From assembly GCA_019155185.1 (NCBI GenBank), contig CM032815.1:8937001-9001000 (forward strand): a stretch of 64,000 nt of DNA, written 5' to 3'. Below are positions 1 to 10,200 of the stretch, piece by piece (position 1 is the stretch's first letter; the number at the start of each line of letters is the position of its first letter). Origin of the DNA: Beaufortia kweichowensis (Eukaryota > Chordata > Actinopteri > Cypriniformes > Gastromyzontidae). A program made the translations under genes and the position numbers. Under the pieces are notes generated by a model. The model saw only the letters and a list, made by a program, of their open reading frames with translations, ran no database searches and was not told the origin of the DNA.

Positions 1-603
1 TATATTTTTATTTTTTTCCTGCACAGAGATGAATGCTGATGTTATCAATAGAGAGGAATGTGTATAGTTCTGTATGCTTCATACCAGCAGATTAAGCAGA
101 GATACGCAAGGAATGAGACTCTATAATTGTCCTAGTTTCCGTGTGCTCATTTTCATGCTTTATTTCAAAGCACAGACAGTGTGGCTGTTGCAATATTGTT
201 ATATTGAATTTCTCTCTTGCATATTTAGAGCAAAAGAGAATGCGGCAAAGGTTTGATACGGCTAAAACTAGGATGTAGAATTATCTTTAATTTATATTTT
301 CAGAATACCGGCAGTTTCGGTGTGACTGTGTTGGAGAATGTTATTAAAGTTTCATTAAACATGTCTCAACAGATCAAGACAAAAACATGAGCTCAGGATT
401 TTGGGAACGGCAGCGGAAGTTTAGCGCTTGTCAGTCGGAATGTGGGCGGCTCTTGAAAGGTGTTTTTAGTTCAATCTGACAAACTGACTTCCTGCACATT
501 CCAGTTATGAGAAAGTCAAGGTGTTGTAGAAGGATTCACTTGTACAGATGACAGGAGTCTGAGAAGACAGATAGTGTACCGGGAGAAAGAAAACTGAAAA
601 TCA
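1..603. other. Upstream flank and 5' UTR of the C8orf58-like gene
   Basis: There is no credible coding exon here. The last 60-100 bases before the ATG at 604 are probably 5' UTR. I see no clear TATA box or CpG island, and the transcription start cannot be placed. The region is AT-rich single-copy-looking DNA. Confidence 0.4.
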
Positions 604-3600
604 ATGAACCTATATAGGAATTTTGGGAATCTCTTTGAGAACTGGGTGTCAGAAGGTTGTCTGGACCTGAAAACAGGAGCTGGTTTGGATGGATTCGACT
701 TTACTAGAAGTGACTCTTTGTCAAGGAATTTTATATCACTATCCAACTTAAAATCCGAATCGGAGGACTCCGGATTTGAGACGGTCAGTACAACAAGTCC
801 CTGTCATTCTCATCAGGAGCCTCAATTCACAGATCCAGAGAATGTTTCTCCAGAAGATGATGTTCAGCCTCCATCTCCAGCCCTTTCTGTTTGCTCATCT
901 TCATCCTCATGTGTCTCTCTTGGCTCTGTGGCTCCAAGAAAAACATGTCTGGAGATAGAACAAGCTTTGAGACGGACAGAACAAACCTCAGGATATTTCA
1001 AAAATAGAGGATCTCTGAACCGGATGGAAAGCGGGCTCCCAGGCCCACGGTACCGTTGTTACACAGCATCCTTTCCAAGCAGCTGTCACACAACCAACTC
1101 CGGAGTACATCAGTTAAGTCGAGCAAGAAGAACTTATTCACAACCTCAAGATCACAAGAAAGCAGAGCTGTACAGAAGACTCCGTAAATCACAACAGTAT
1201 GGCCAACCAGTAGCGAACCAGTTGGAGGTGAGCATCTCACAGTTAATCTCTATTTTCCTTGATAATATTAATAGTTTATTTCAAGTAAAAATCTAATAAA
1301 TAACAACTTAAAAGTATTTTTTGTTTTGTTTTGTTTTGTTGCCACACAACCAAAATTTAGGTTATTATTCATCATTTGCTTCAGCTTTACATTCTTAATT
1401 TTCATGTGGTGTCGCATTTGGTGACAACATATGCAAGAATTATTGCAGTCGGCGCCAGTGACCTCATACATTGCGTTGTGCTATTATTTTAATCTAAATG
1501 CAGATACAAAAGCAATTAAAAAACAGCTCAAAAGAAAAGTATTAGTAACTGATCAAATAACAGTGTGGTTTTAATTTTGTTTTAAGAATAATTTTTGGAG
1601 TTTAAGGTGTTGTCCATGTATAGTACAGTATAGAAAAGAAATAAAAATACTTCTTAACTTACTACTAAAGTTCCATGAAAAAAGCAGTATATACTTATAC
1701 GTATTATATGGATTACAGACAATAAACAACAAGGTAGCCCTTTTGCTTAAGTTTCAAGTTGACATTCATGTTCACAACATTTTACCTACTAATCTGACAG
1801 GTAACAGCAGGTGAAGTGTAAAGGTCAAGGTCAAATAACAATAAATCTTCATGCTTCATAATCTTTTATGACTAGCTCAGATACACGATGAGCAGGTTAC
1901 CCTTTACATATTTAACCAAACTGATACACACGTTAACAACATACATGCATTGTTTAGACATCTTTTCAGCACACTCTTTGTGTTACTGTGAACTCTGGAT
2001 CTGGGATCTGTGGCATGAGACATTGAGCCAGTGCATGTAAACCGGTTGGTTCAGGTGAAGGAGGAATGACTGGAATGATGCCAGCATACTGCAGGTGGAA
2101 AGGAATGTGTGGGTGTCGAAAATGCAGCTGATGACGATAGAAATCTGTGCTGGACATGTTTGAACATTATCACTTTAGCGGGAACTGTGAGGGAAAACTT
2201 TTTAGAACCAAAACAACCAAAACATCATTACATTCCAATGAGGATATATCATAATGAACATAAATTAGGGCAAATGTCAGTGATGATAGGGTAGTTGTGA
2301 TGAATCAGTGTTAGTCATGTAATGGGTAGGAATTATAACATGCCAATGATAGTAGAAACTTTGTTTCTAAAAAAAATAGTTCAGCAGAAGTACCTTGAGA
2401 CTATGTTTATAATTAGTATAATACTCTTTATTAAATGAGTAGTTCACTCAAACATATCATTTATTTAATAATTTACTCATAATTTACGCATGTCATTCCA
2501 AACCTGTATGACTTTCTTTCTTTCTTCTGCAGAACAAAGGATGTTGGTAAACTAAATATTATTGGCAATTATTGACTTCCATTGTATGAACATAAAACCA
2601 CATTTCTTAAAATATCTTCTTTTGTGTTCTGCAGAAAAAAAGGTCATATACAGGTTTTAAAAATAATGTAATATAAAAACATTTTGAGGGGTAACTATCC
2701 CTTTAAAGCTTTTTATTGTTCATTTATTTATATTTATAATACTATAAACTAAACCTGATAACTGTCACAGCAGAAATTGAGTATACACATAAAAATGCGG
2801 GGAAAAAAAATCATTTTTAGATATTTTTTAAAACATTTTTAGGTCTTTTAAATATTTTTTTTCCTTTTAGGTATTTTTATAAATTACAGTAACGTAAACA
2901 TTTTTTAAATGATTTTTTGTTTATGTTAATTGTTAAAAAAAAAGACCTTGGCATTGCTAGCGCCATACTCTTACTAACTAAGCTACAGAAAAGACTTGAT
3001 TGTATTTAGCGCTAAGCTAAGAGAAATCTATATAAAATATTCATAAAGTAGCCTATTATATTTCATATAGCAAGAGTAGCATTCCTAAATTAGCTTTTGC
3101 TTTTCATATGCCATATAAATTAGATTAGTGTATAAGAGGTATAGTGATGCCAATGCTGAGATTCCCAATGAATTCAGGTCATGATCTCTCTTTCTCAACA
3201 GTTTGAAGAGGAAGAGCAACAGAGATTAGAGCAGCTCTCTCCAGGACTGCTTTACCTGGAGCAGGTCTGCAAGATGCTGGAGAGCTTTGCAAGGTTACAA
3301 CAGCAAAACCACAACCTGCAGAAGGAAGTGGAGATCCTTAAAAGTCAACATGCTGAAATAGAGGTAAACGACACTGATATATCATCCAACAGTTGCTTTT
3401 TAAGCTCTGGTGATTTGATTTGATTCTTTGCAGTTTCTGTCCTGCAGCCAAGTTCACGTCTGGTTGCCAAATATGGTGTCGTGTGTCAAAATGGCCTCTT
3501 ATTGTTTCCTGTAAACTGAAACTACATATTTGCAGTGCATTAACTCTCTAACTAAATGTTTTGGCAGTGTGCACAATTGAATGAGAGAGAAATAGACTAT

Positions 3601-4872
3601 CTTGAAAGAGAAAGATTAGAGATTCTGGCTCATGAAGATTCAAGCAGCTTATCGACGTTCTCAGAGGAACCTGTAACGTTTCGTCACAGATCTGTGTCTG
3701 ACACTCAGGCATCTTTGAGCCGTCACAGTGAGTTTTAATTTTTTGCCATATTAAATTACAAAATTAAATGCATAATTATCTCATTAAGCCAGAAGGATGT
3801 TTTTTAAGACTCTTCCTCAGTAGACAATGAGCTATTGCTTTGTTGATTTGCTTTGGTGTTGGTTTATATCGGTGTAATTCATTACTTGTACTGATTCTTC
3901 CACAGGGAGAGCAGGGTTTGCTCAAGATGAAAATTTTGCGGGTGTTTTATTCGAGAAGCCCTACAGTATTGACTCTGTAAGTAGACAAAAAAATGAGTTG
4001 ACTATAAATATACTGTATAGATATTAATAGTACAGTGGCATATAAAAGGTAATGTTGAAAGTGGTCATAATATCACAGATCAGTGTCTCTGTTTGTTAAC
4101 AGCTACCAGAATATGATTCCAAAAAGTCAAGTAAGATCCAGAAACTAAAACTTACTTCATTTAAAAGACAGGAAACACAAAGGACTCCTCAAAGTAAAAG
4201 GTAGGGATATATTCAAAGTAGTACATGTAGTGTAACTATATATATACAGTACCAGTCAAAAGTTTTGACACAATTGACAGAAATGTTTCTCGTGATCTTT
4301 AAAATCTTTTCATCTGAAGGTCTATATTTCAGTGTTTAAAATTACTTTTGTAGACCAAAATATAATTGTGCCAACATATTATTTTCTTTAATTCGAAAAC
4401 TAAAATTGTATTAAAAATATTTTACCTGGAGCGAAAAAGAAATAAAGATCAGCCAATAAGAGTCCAGTATAGAAATTCCTTCAGTTCTGTTTAAAAACCT
4501 TCTCAGGTTGAGACCTCAAGAAGCTGGATGATAAAATGTCAAAAGTATGATTTTACAAATTCTAGACAAAGGCTACTTATGAAGAAGATTAAATATAACA
4601 CACTGTTCATTTATTTTGGATGCTTTTAGTCACAACATAATACCCACAGTTACAATCGTGTTATTTCATGGTTTTGATGAGTTTACTACTATTCTAAAAT
4701 TTTGAAAGGAAGTGTTTTGAAACTTTTGACTGGTACTGTACATTTAAAAAGTCTGCGTTATTTTTTCTCATTTGATGTTGTTCTTGTACTTCTTTTTCAA
4801 AGCGATCAACTCAAGAAGAAAACAAAACTGCCGAACATTTTCAGAAATAGAACGATTACCACACGTTTATGA
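604..4872 (+). CDS. C8orf58-like uncharacterised protein, six coding exons
   Basis: Exons 604-1227, 3202-3363, 3568-3727, 3906-3976, 4103-4200 and 4803-4872 all have GT-AG borders and join in frame to 394 aa plus stop. Residues 1-208 are Ser-rich and low in complexity, with an acidic SESEDSGFE stretch and a poly-Ser run. Residues 209-262 form a predicted coiled coil containing GLLYLEQVCKMLESFARLQQ, followed by more Glu/Arg-rich helix. The tail is basic and ends KKKTKLPNIFRNRTITTRL. Human C8orf58 has a similar GLRYLEHLCxxLExxARLQ core and a basic tail, so I place it in that family (a DUF family, probably DUF4657). That assignment is from memory. No signal peptide, membrane segment or catalytic motif is visible, and no function is known to me. 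The start at 604 is the first ATG of a long open exon but has a weak Kozak context. It runs tail-to-tail with rnf208. Confidence 0.8.
2431..2707. mobile_element. Palindromic MITE copy (GGGATAGTTCACCC family)
   Basis: The left end ttaaatgagtagttcactc pairs with the right end gaggggtaactatccctttaa. Inside, TTCCAAACCTGTATGACTTT is mirrored by a GTCATATACAGGTTTT segment, and the unit contains TTGACTTCCATTGTATG. The same fold-back unit occurs near 57.8, 60.1 and 61.7 kb. It is a very common cyprinid non-autonomous DNA element; I do not give a Repbase name. It lies in intron 1 of the C8orf58-like gene. Confidence 0.8.
2752..2935. repeat. Dispersed repeat X, copy 1
   Basis: TGATAACTGTCAC, then ATTGAG and ATACACAT spaced as in the 26.8-kb copy, followed by a T-rich tail. 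I do not recognise the family. It lies in intron 1 of the C8orf58-like gene. Confidence 0.5.
2941..2998 (-). repeat. Decayed head of a tRNA-derived SINE
   Basis: The segment resembles the tRNA-like part of the better copy at 32.7-32.9 kb (…gctagcgccatactcttactaactaagctacag…). It is short and diverged, with no tail visible. Confidence 0.4.
4245..4740. mobile_element. Decayed Tc1-like transposon with 20-bp inverted ends
   Basis: tacagtaccagtcaaaagtt at 4245-4264 is exactly the reverse complement of 4721-4740. The element (about 4247-4738) is bounded by TA dinucleotides, as expected for Tc1/mariner. Its interior matches the decayed 3' part of a fish Tc1-like element with ctcaggttgagacctcaag; no transposase ORF survives. 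It sits in the last intron of the C8orf58-like gene. Confidence 0.85.
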
Positions 4873-5378
4873 CATTCACGTTACTGTATATTGTAGCCAT
4901 GTGTACAGCTTTACATCTTCCATAATGTAACTGTATTAGCTTAAAAATCTTCCAGATGGTGATTATGGCCCTCAGTTTCCATCACATTGTGGTCAAATTA
5001 CTGTGTGTTGACTGAATACTAGTAATACAGTAAACGTAAACTAATACTGTATGTAAAAATTCTGCTTGTTTATACACTGAACGTGTTTATTTTGTCCTGA
5101 TGACTGACAGACTGTATATTATCCCACCTATTATACAACTACATACAGTAGCAAACAAATAAATAAATAGTTAAATACTGATTACTTTATTATGGAAGAA
5201 AAACATGTCAAAGAGTAATATAAGAAACCTGATACTATACTACAGTGTCTGAGACAATATGTGATTTTACCATTTATTTGTAATTATACTAAAACATATG
5301 ACGGTAGAATTATGTGACTGACCAGTCAGAATCAAGAATATTATGAGTGTACAAATTGTATTTATGCACTTATTTTGT

Positions 5379-5384
5379 AATAAA
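5379..5384 (+). promoter_or_regulatory. Poly(A) signal AATAAA for the C8orf58-like gene
   Basis: AATAAA is followed within 10-20 bases by a TG-rich stretch, a standard cleavage context. An earlier AATAAA at 5158-5163 could be an alternative site. The 3' UTR would run from 4873 to about 5400. Confidence 0.5.
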
Positions 5385-5792
5385 ATATGTTTGTGATATC
5401 TTTGTCATAAAATGTTAAAGGAAATAAGTAGAATAATAAATAATCCTTTAAATAATAAAGGAAAAAAGTAGAATAGAAATCATTTCTATCTAAATATATC
5501 TGTTTTTTTATTTTGTACAATAGTTTCTGTTTATTCAGATTTTCATGTAATTACTGTATTAGTGTAGACAGCCTATAAATGTCATTGTGTTTTTACCTTA
5601 CACAGCATAAGCACATTTTTATGCATTGTGTTGTTTCTGGGCTAGTGCCCTAGTGGCACCAAACAGAATTGCTGTCTGTTTGTTTAAGAAGCTATTTTGG
5701 GCCAGACATAACAATTAACATTAGCAATGGTCTAAAATCTGTTTACAGAACAATGACAGTTGTGTTTGGTGCACAAATTATGCACTTCACTT

Positions 5793-6066
5793 GGTAAAAC
5801 TTACACAATAAGGTTGCATTTGTTAACATGAGCTAACATGAACTAACAATATGTCTACAGCATTTGTTAATCTTCAAGTTAATTTTAGCATTTACTAATA
5901 CTAATTTACTAATATTATTTAAAAATCAAGTCAGTTGTAACATTAGATAATGCACAATTAACTAACATGAACAACTGCATTGGCATTAACTAACATTAAA
6001 TACGATTAATAAATGCTGAAAACTATAGTTCATGTTAGCTAATGCATTTACTAGCATTTAGAAGTG
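5793..6066. mobile_element. MITE copy of the TTAACATTAGTTAATG family
   Basis: It begins ggtaaaacttacacaataaggttgcatttgttaacatg and carries repeated inverted GTTAACAT/ATGAACTAAC motifs through to catgttagctaatgcattta. This matches the abundant fish MITE with ends like GGTAACACTTTACAATAAGG. The right terminus is eroded, so the boundary is approximate. Confidence 0.7.
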
Positions 6067-6102
6067 TATATAGACCAAGCCAACAGACAGACTTTTAAAT
6101 TC

Positions 6103-6108
6103 TTTATT
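6103..6108 (-). promoter_or_regulatory. rnf208: Poly(A) signal for rnf208
   Basis: AATAAA on the minus strand (tttatt on plus), 320 bases past the rnf208 stop codon, the first good signal downstream. It gives a short 3' UTR that does not reach the convergent gene's signal. Confidence 0.5.
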
Positions 6109-6427
6109 TGTCTTTTTTATACCCAGAATGGGGGAGATAGACTTCCCTTGGCATTCCCATGTAAAGAGATGTCAATGACGAACACATCCAAACAAGAGAT
6201 TGAGGGATAGAGGGTAATCAGTTCATACATAAAATACATTTACTCTGATATTTTATATCTCTGTCTTTGCGCACAAGTGTCCTTTTCACTTAAAGTCCAC
6301 ATAGCATCCTGTGCTATTAAATATACAGATATACCTGTGACTGATCGAAGGGGTGAATGTGTGTGACTGAAGGTGAGCACGGCTGGATAGCATTTTGGAA
6401 TTGTACCGATCACTTGCTCAATCAGGT

Positions 6428-7216
6428 CTACATGATGCCACAAGAAGAGAGAGGATTGGCAATGTGGCAGGTGCAAGCTGATTGACAGTATTGGCGTACC
6501 GTCTGATAGCAGCTGCGGTCACCGTCGCTGCCCCACTGCACGGTGCCCGCCGGATCGGGCGGCAGTCGGCTGAGGATGCTGGTGTTGATGGCCAGCGCGG
6601 CCAGCCCGTAGTCAGTGAAGAGCACGGTTTCACGACGACAGGTAGGGCAGGAGATGAACTTGTACTTGGGACAGGATTCGTACAAGATCTGCAGGCACTC
6701 CTCACACACCGAGTGCAAGCAGGAAAGAATACGTGGCCGCTTTCCAGCAAAGTTGTAGGTGTGTCCGCAGGTGGGGCAGTCCAGCGGCTCGCACGGCATC
6801 ACCGGGCCTGAGGAGGTGGAGGAGGAGGAAGAAGAAGAGGTGGAGGAAGAGCGGAGCACGTACTGGTTGACGATGACGTCATCCATCTTGTAGTGGAACT
6901 GGTGGTAACAGATGTCAGACGTGCTGGTCTTGCGCTGGGCTAGATAACTTGCTTCACGGCGGAGGACGGGGGCAGGGGGAGACGCTAGGGGTCTGGGTGC
7001 GACGACTGTGTTTCCGTTGACCTCCATGGACAGGTCACCACACGCCTGGTTTACAATAACCTCTCCCTCGCCTCCCCCATCCCAGGCCACACGGGGAGGT
7101 GGGGCGTAGCGAGGCTGGGTCACAGGGACAGGACACTCCCGGGGGAACTTCTCCGACTGGATGATCTTGACGGTGTCCATGGGGATGGTCACAGGTTGAC
7201 GTCGCAGGCAGGACAT
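6428..7216 (-). CDS. rnf208: RING finger protein 208 (E3 ubiquitin ligase)
   Basis: A single coding exon of 262 aa, close to the family length of about 261. The RING-HC domain spans about 147-193: Cys147/Cys150, then CLHSVCEECL supplying the middle Cys/His ligands, and CPTC at 190-193. The block YESCPKYKFISCPTCRRETV is near-identical to mammalian RNF208, which gives the name. RING proteins of this kind recruit E2-ubiquitin. N-terminal to the RING are two copies of a VIVNQ motif (53-57, 114-118) and a poly-Ser linker (about 123-136). The protein ends in CGIM, a possible CaaX prenylation box, so membrane attachment is possible. The start has in-frame similarity to the family from MSCL onward. 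The intronless ORF fits the family, with any intron in the 5' UTR. Confidence 0.95.
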   Translation of the reverse strand: MSCLRRQPVTIPMDTVKIIQSEKFPRECPVPVTQPRYAPPPRVAWDGGGEGEVIVNQACGDLSMEVNGNTVVAPRPLASPPAPVLRREASYLAQRKTSTSDICYHQFHYKMDDVIVNQYVLRSSSTSSSSSSSTSSGPVMPCEPLDCPTCGHTYNFAGKRPRILSCLHSVCEECLQILYESCPKYKFISCPTCRRETVLFTDYGLAALAINTSILSRLPPDPAGTVQWGSDGDRSCYQTVRQYCQSACTCHIANPLSSCGIM

Positions 7217-10200
7217 TCACTTTTCGAAGTGGGGATCTTGGCAGAAGAACTTGTCTGGTGTTTGTGGTCCTGTGGATTATGTTTTCAGTGTACCGGGGGA
7301 GGACACTCAGCCATTGCAGGGGACATGAGGACGAATGGGTTTGTCCATTGCTGTCTCAAAGTCCCACCTTGGTCACGGGCTTTGTCACCCTGAGTCTTTG
7401 TGTGGGACAGATAGACAAAGACTTCCAGCCAGTGCAGAATGTCTAGAGTATAAAAATCTCTGAAGGACAACCAGAAGTCTATATTTTCTGGCCAAAGTCT
7501 TAAAGCAGCACCCTGTTAACTGATATTGCACAAATCAAAATTGTTCATTTAAGTAACGGGATAGTGATTGATTTGATTGATACTGTTTTTCTATAAATAA
7601 ATGTCTGAACACCACATTACAATATCAGAAGATATGTTGACAAACTTGTTTTCAGTGATACAGCACATCTATTTTCACATAAATACAATAAAGATTGCAA
7701 TACTGAGTACCTTAAACGGGAATCTTAAGATCTTTAACACTGTTTACTTTAATACTATGTGGTTAGTTATCTGTTTGTCAATCTTCTCATAGGTTGCTTT
7801 ATGAGTTTTAGACAGGAAGTGACACAACTAACGTTCCAAAAGCTACAACCACAAGAAACTCCTTCCTGTTTCAGGTCTCAGTTGTGATATGACCCTATTT
7901 AGTTCTTGTTTCTTCTCTTGATTGACTTTGCCTACACCTCCATGACCTTTGTTTTGATAAGCAAAGTCTTTTTTGGGAGATGTTTATGTGCCATTGAAAG
8001 ATCTGGAAGGTGCGCTCCCAGTCCTTAAAAGCCCAGAATTCCTTAAGGGGTCTGTGTTGAGTCAGTACTTGTGTCCAGTCTTTGATGACGTGACAGGTCT
8101 GAAGGTGTCTCAAGAGTCTTGCCAGACCTCTCTTGCTTCCAGCTCTTTTCTCAGCATGTCATAGATATGCAGACTCACAGGAAGTGTTGTTCCTTTTCCT
8201 GGAGAGGGAAACAAAAGATTTCAGGTGATACCAATGCAAAGATGCAGCTCAGCACTTTAAGCCATTGCATGTGCTCATGTGAACAATGTTTATAAAGTGT
8301 AACATAACATTTTAACATTTATCATTACAGCAAATAAACAGCACTGGGGAAATTGTGATGAATACATTTTAAGAGCTGTTTCTGTGCACAAAGATTCAGG
8401 CAGGCTGTGATCTGTGCAACATGTCTATTCACAGCAGATTTCTGGAACCCTGCAGCATCTCTTCCAATCGAAAAATCTGCCAGCTGCCATCTGCAGCCTG
8501 GTGGGCCACAGAAACGCTCAGAAAAATGAAGAGAGATGGAGGATCTCAATGCAGAACAATCTGTCCTGCAGTTACAAACCTGTTAATACAACAGTGTAGA
8601 AGCCAACAGCAACAAAATGTCTGCCGACACGTTTTTAATGTCAGCAGCACATTTAGCTTTAGTAATGTGCTGCATGATATAACATTTTTTTGTATTAGAT
8701 TTTTGTTTTTTGCCAAAAATCATTAGGATATTATGTAAATAATCATGTTTCATGTAGATATATTGTAAATTTCCTACCGTAAATATATTAAAACTTTTAT
8801 TTTTGTGAGTGGATGCAGTGCTAAGTACCGCATTTGGACAACTATAAATGCAATTATCTCAATTATTATATTTTTTCAGAATCCTGATTTTCAGGATTCT
8901 GATTTTTCAGGATATCATAGCAAATCATACACCAATTAAAATGTGATGTATAAATCTCAGAAAAAAATTGACAATTATGACCAGGTCAAGGGTCACAATT
9001 CAGCACAACATTAAGTGCTTAATTGTTCTTTCTTTATTATCGCAACATAACAAAAACATAAAGGATGCACATTTTCATTAAAGTGTTATTTTATTAAGCT
9101 TATTAGGTGCCATTTTTCTATTAGTCTATACAGTATACTCACTCATACTATAGACTAAGGTTAATATTTGGCCTGTTGAGCAGGTTTTTTGTTATTAAAT
9201 TACAAATACAGGCAAAGCTGGAAAGGAAGGAAGGAAGCATTATTATGAGACCATGAGAAATGGCATGTAGAAACAAAAGTAATCATCTGATGAAAATGCT
9301 GTGGTTAGATGTAGGTTGTGTATGCGTGTGTGCTTTATTAAAAAAGAAAAAGTGGAGCACAGGCTGACATTTATAATAGTGCAGGCTGGATGATGATGAT
9401 GATGAAAGATGTGTTGAGGAGAGAATGCACGAGAAAAAAAAGAAAAGGGAGGGAGGGTGTGCAGTCTTATAGCCTTTTATGCCTCTACATCCTCACTGCT
9501 GTGGAAAAATAAACAACAAATGGATTTAACACAAATGTCAAGTGAATATATAATGTTGCTTGGTGTCAATAGGATGTAATTATGCTTTTACATCATGCCA
9601 AAATAATTAAAATTACACATTTTTGAGCTCCAACTTAGGTTTGGTATAAGCATATAAGCTGTAGCTTTAACAATAAAAATTACCTAAAATTCTTCCTTCT
9701 TTCCTGACCTAATAGTGTTGTTGATAATAAACTTGATATTAATGAACATAAATATGGATACTACATTAATACTACACATACTGTATGATAATGTCATAAA
9801 TAATTCACTGTTAGTATCTGACACACCAACACCTTTATATGTCCTCAAAGCTACTATGGTTACAGACTCTCTCTTCGCTTCCCTTAACTTGTATTTTAAT
9901 ATTTTGTGATTGTCAAACAATAAATGTTGCAATAATATTTTTATCCTAAAATCTTTTGGCCATATATTTTGGCATATATTACTTTACATCTATGCAAAGA
10001 TTTTCAGTAGGGGTTGAATATAGCAACAGCAAAGTATCCAAAAATGACAACTATTTTTAATATTGTCATTATAGTCATTATAAACTGTAATACAGAAATA
10101 CAGAAATTCCTACACGGCACAAATGCATCATAACCTTTTCACTATCACTTCTGTTTCTTCCTCTTTCCGACCACCCTTTGTCCATTTTTATAGATTCTCC

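Larger units (their letters stand above)
4873..6427. other. 3' UTRs of two convergent genes plus a MITE
   Basis: The left part is the 3' UTR of the plus-strand gene, to about 5400. The right part, about 6085-6427, is the 3' UTR of rnf208, with a minus-strand AATAAA at 6103-6108. Between them lies AT-rich sequence with a MITE. I see no other gene. Confidence 0.5.

Noticed and set aside
7895..8164. Opposed ORFs near 8 kb as a gene
   Set aside because: No recognisable domain, no consistent splice sites; left as possible UTR or regulatory sequence.
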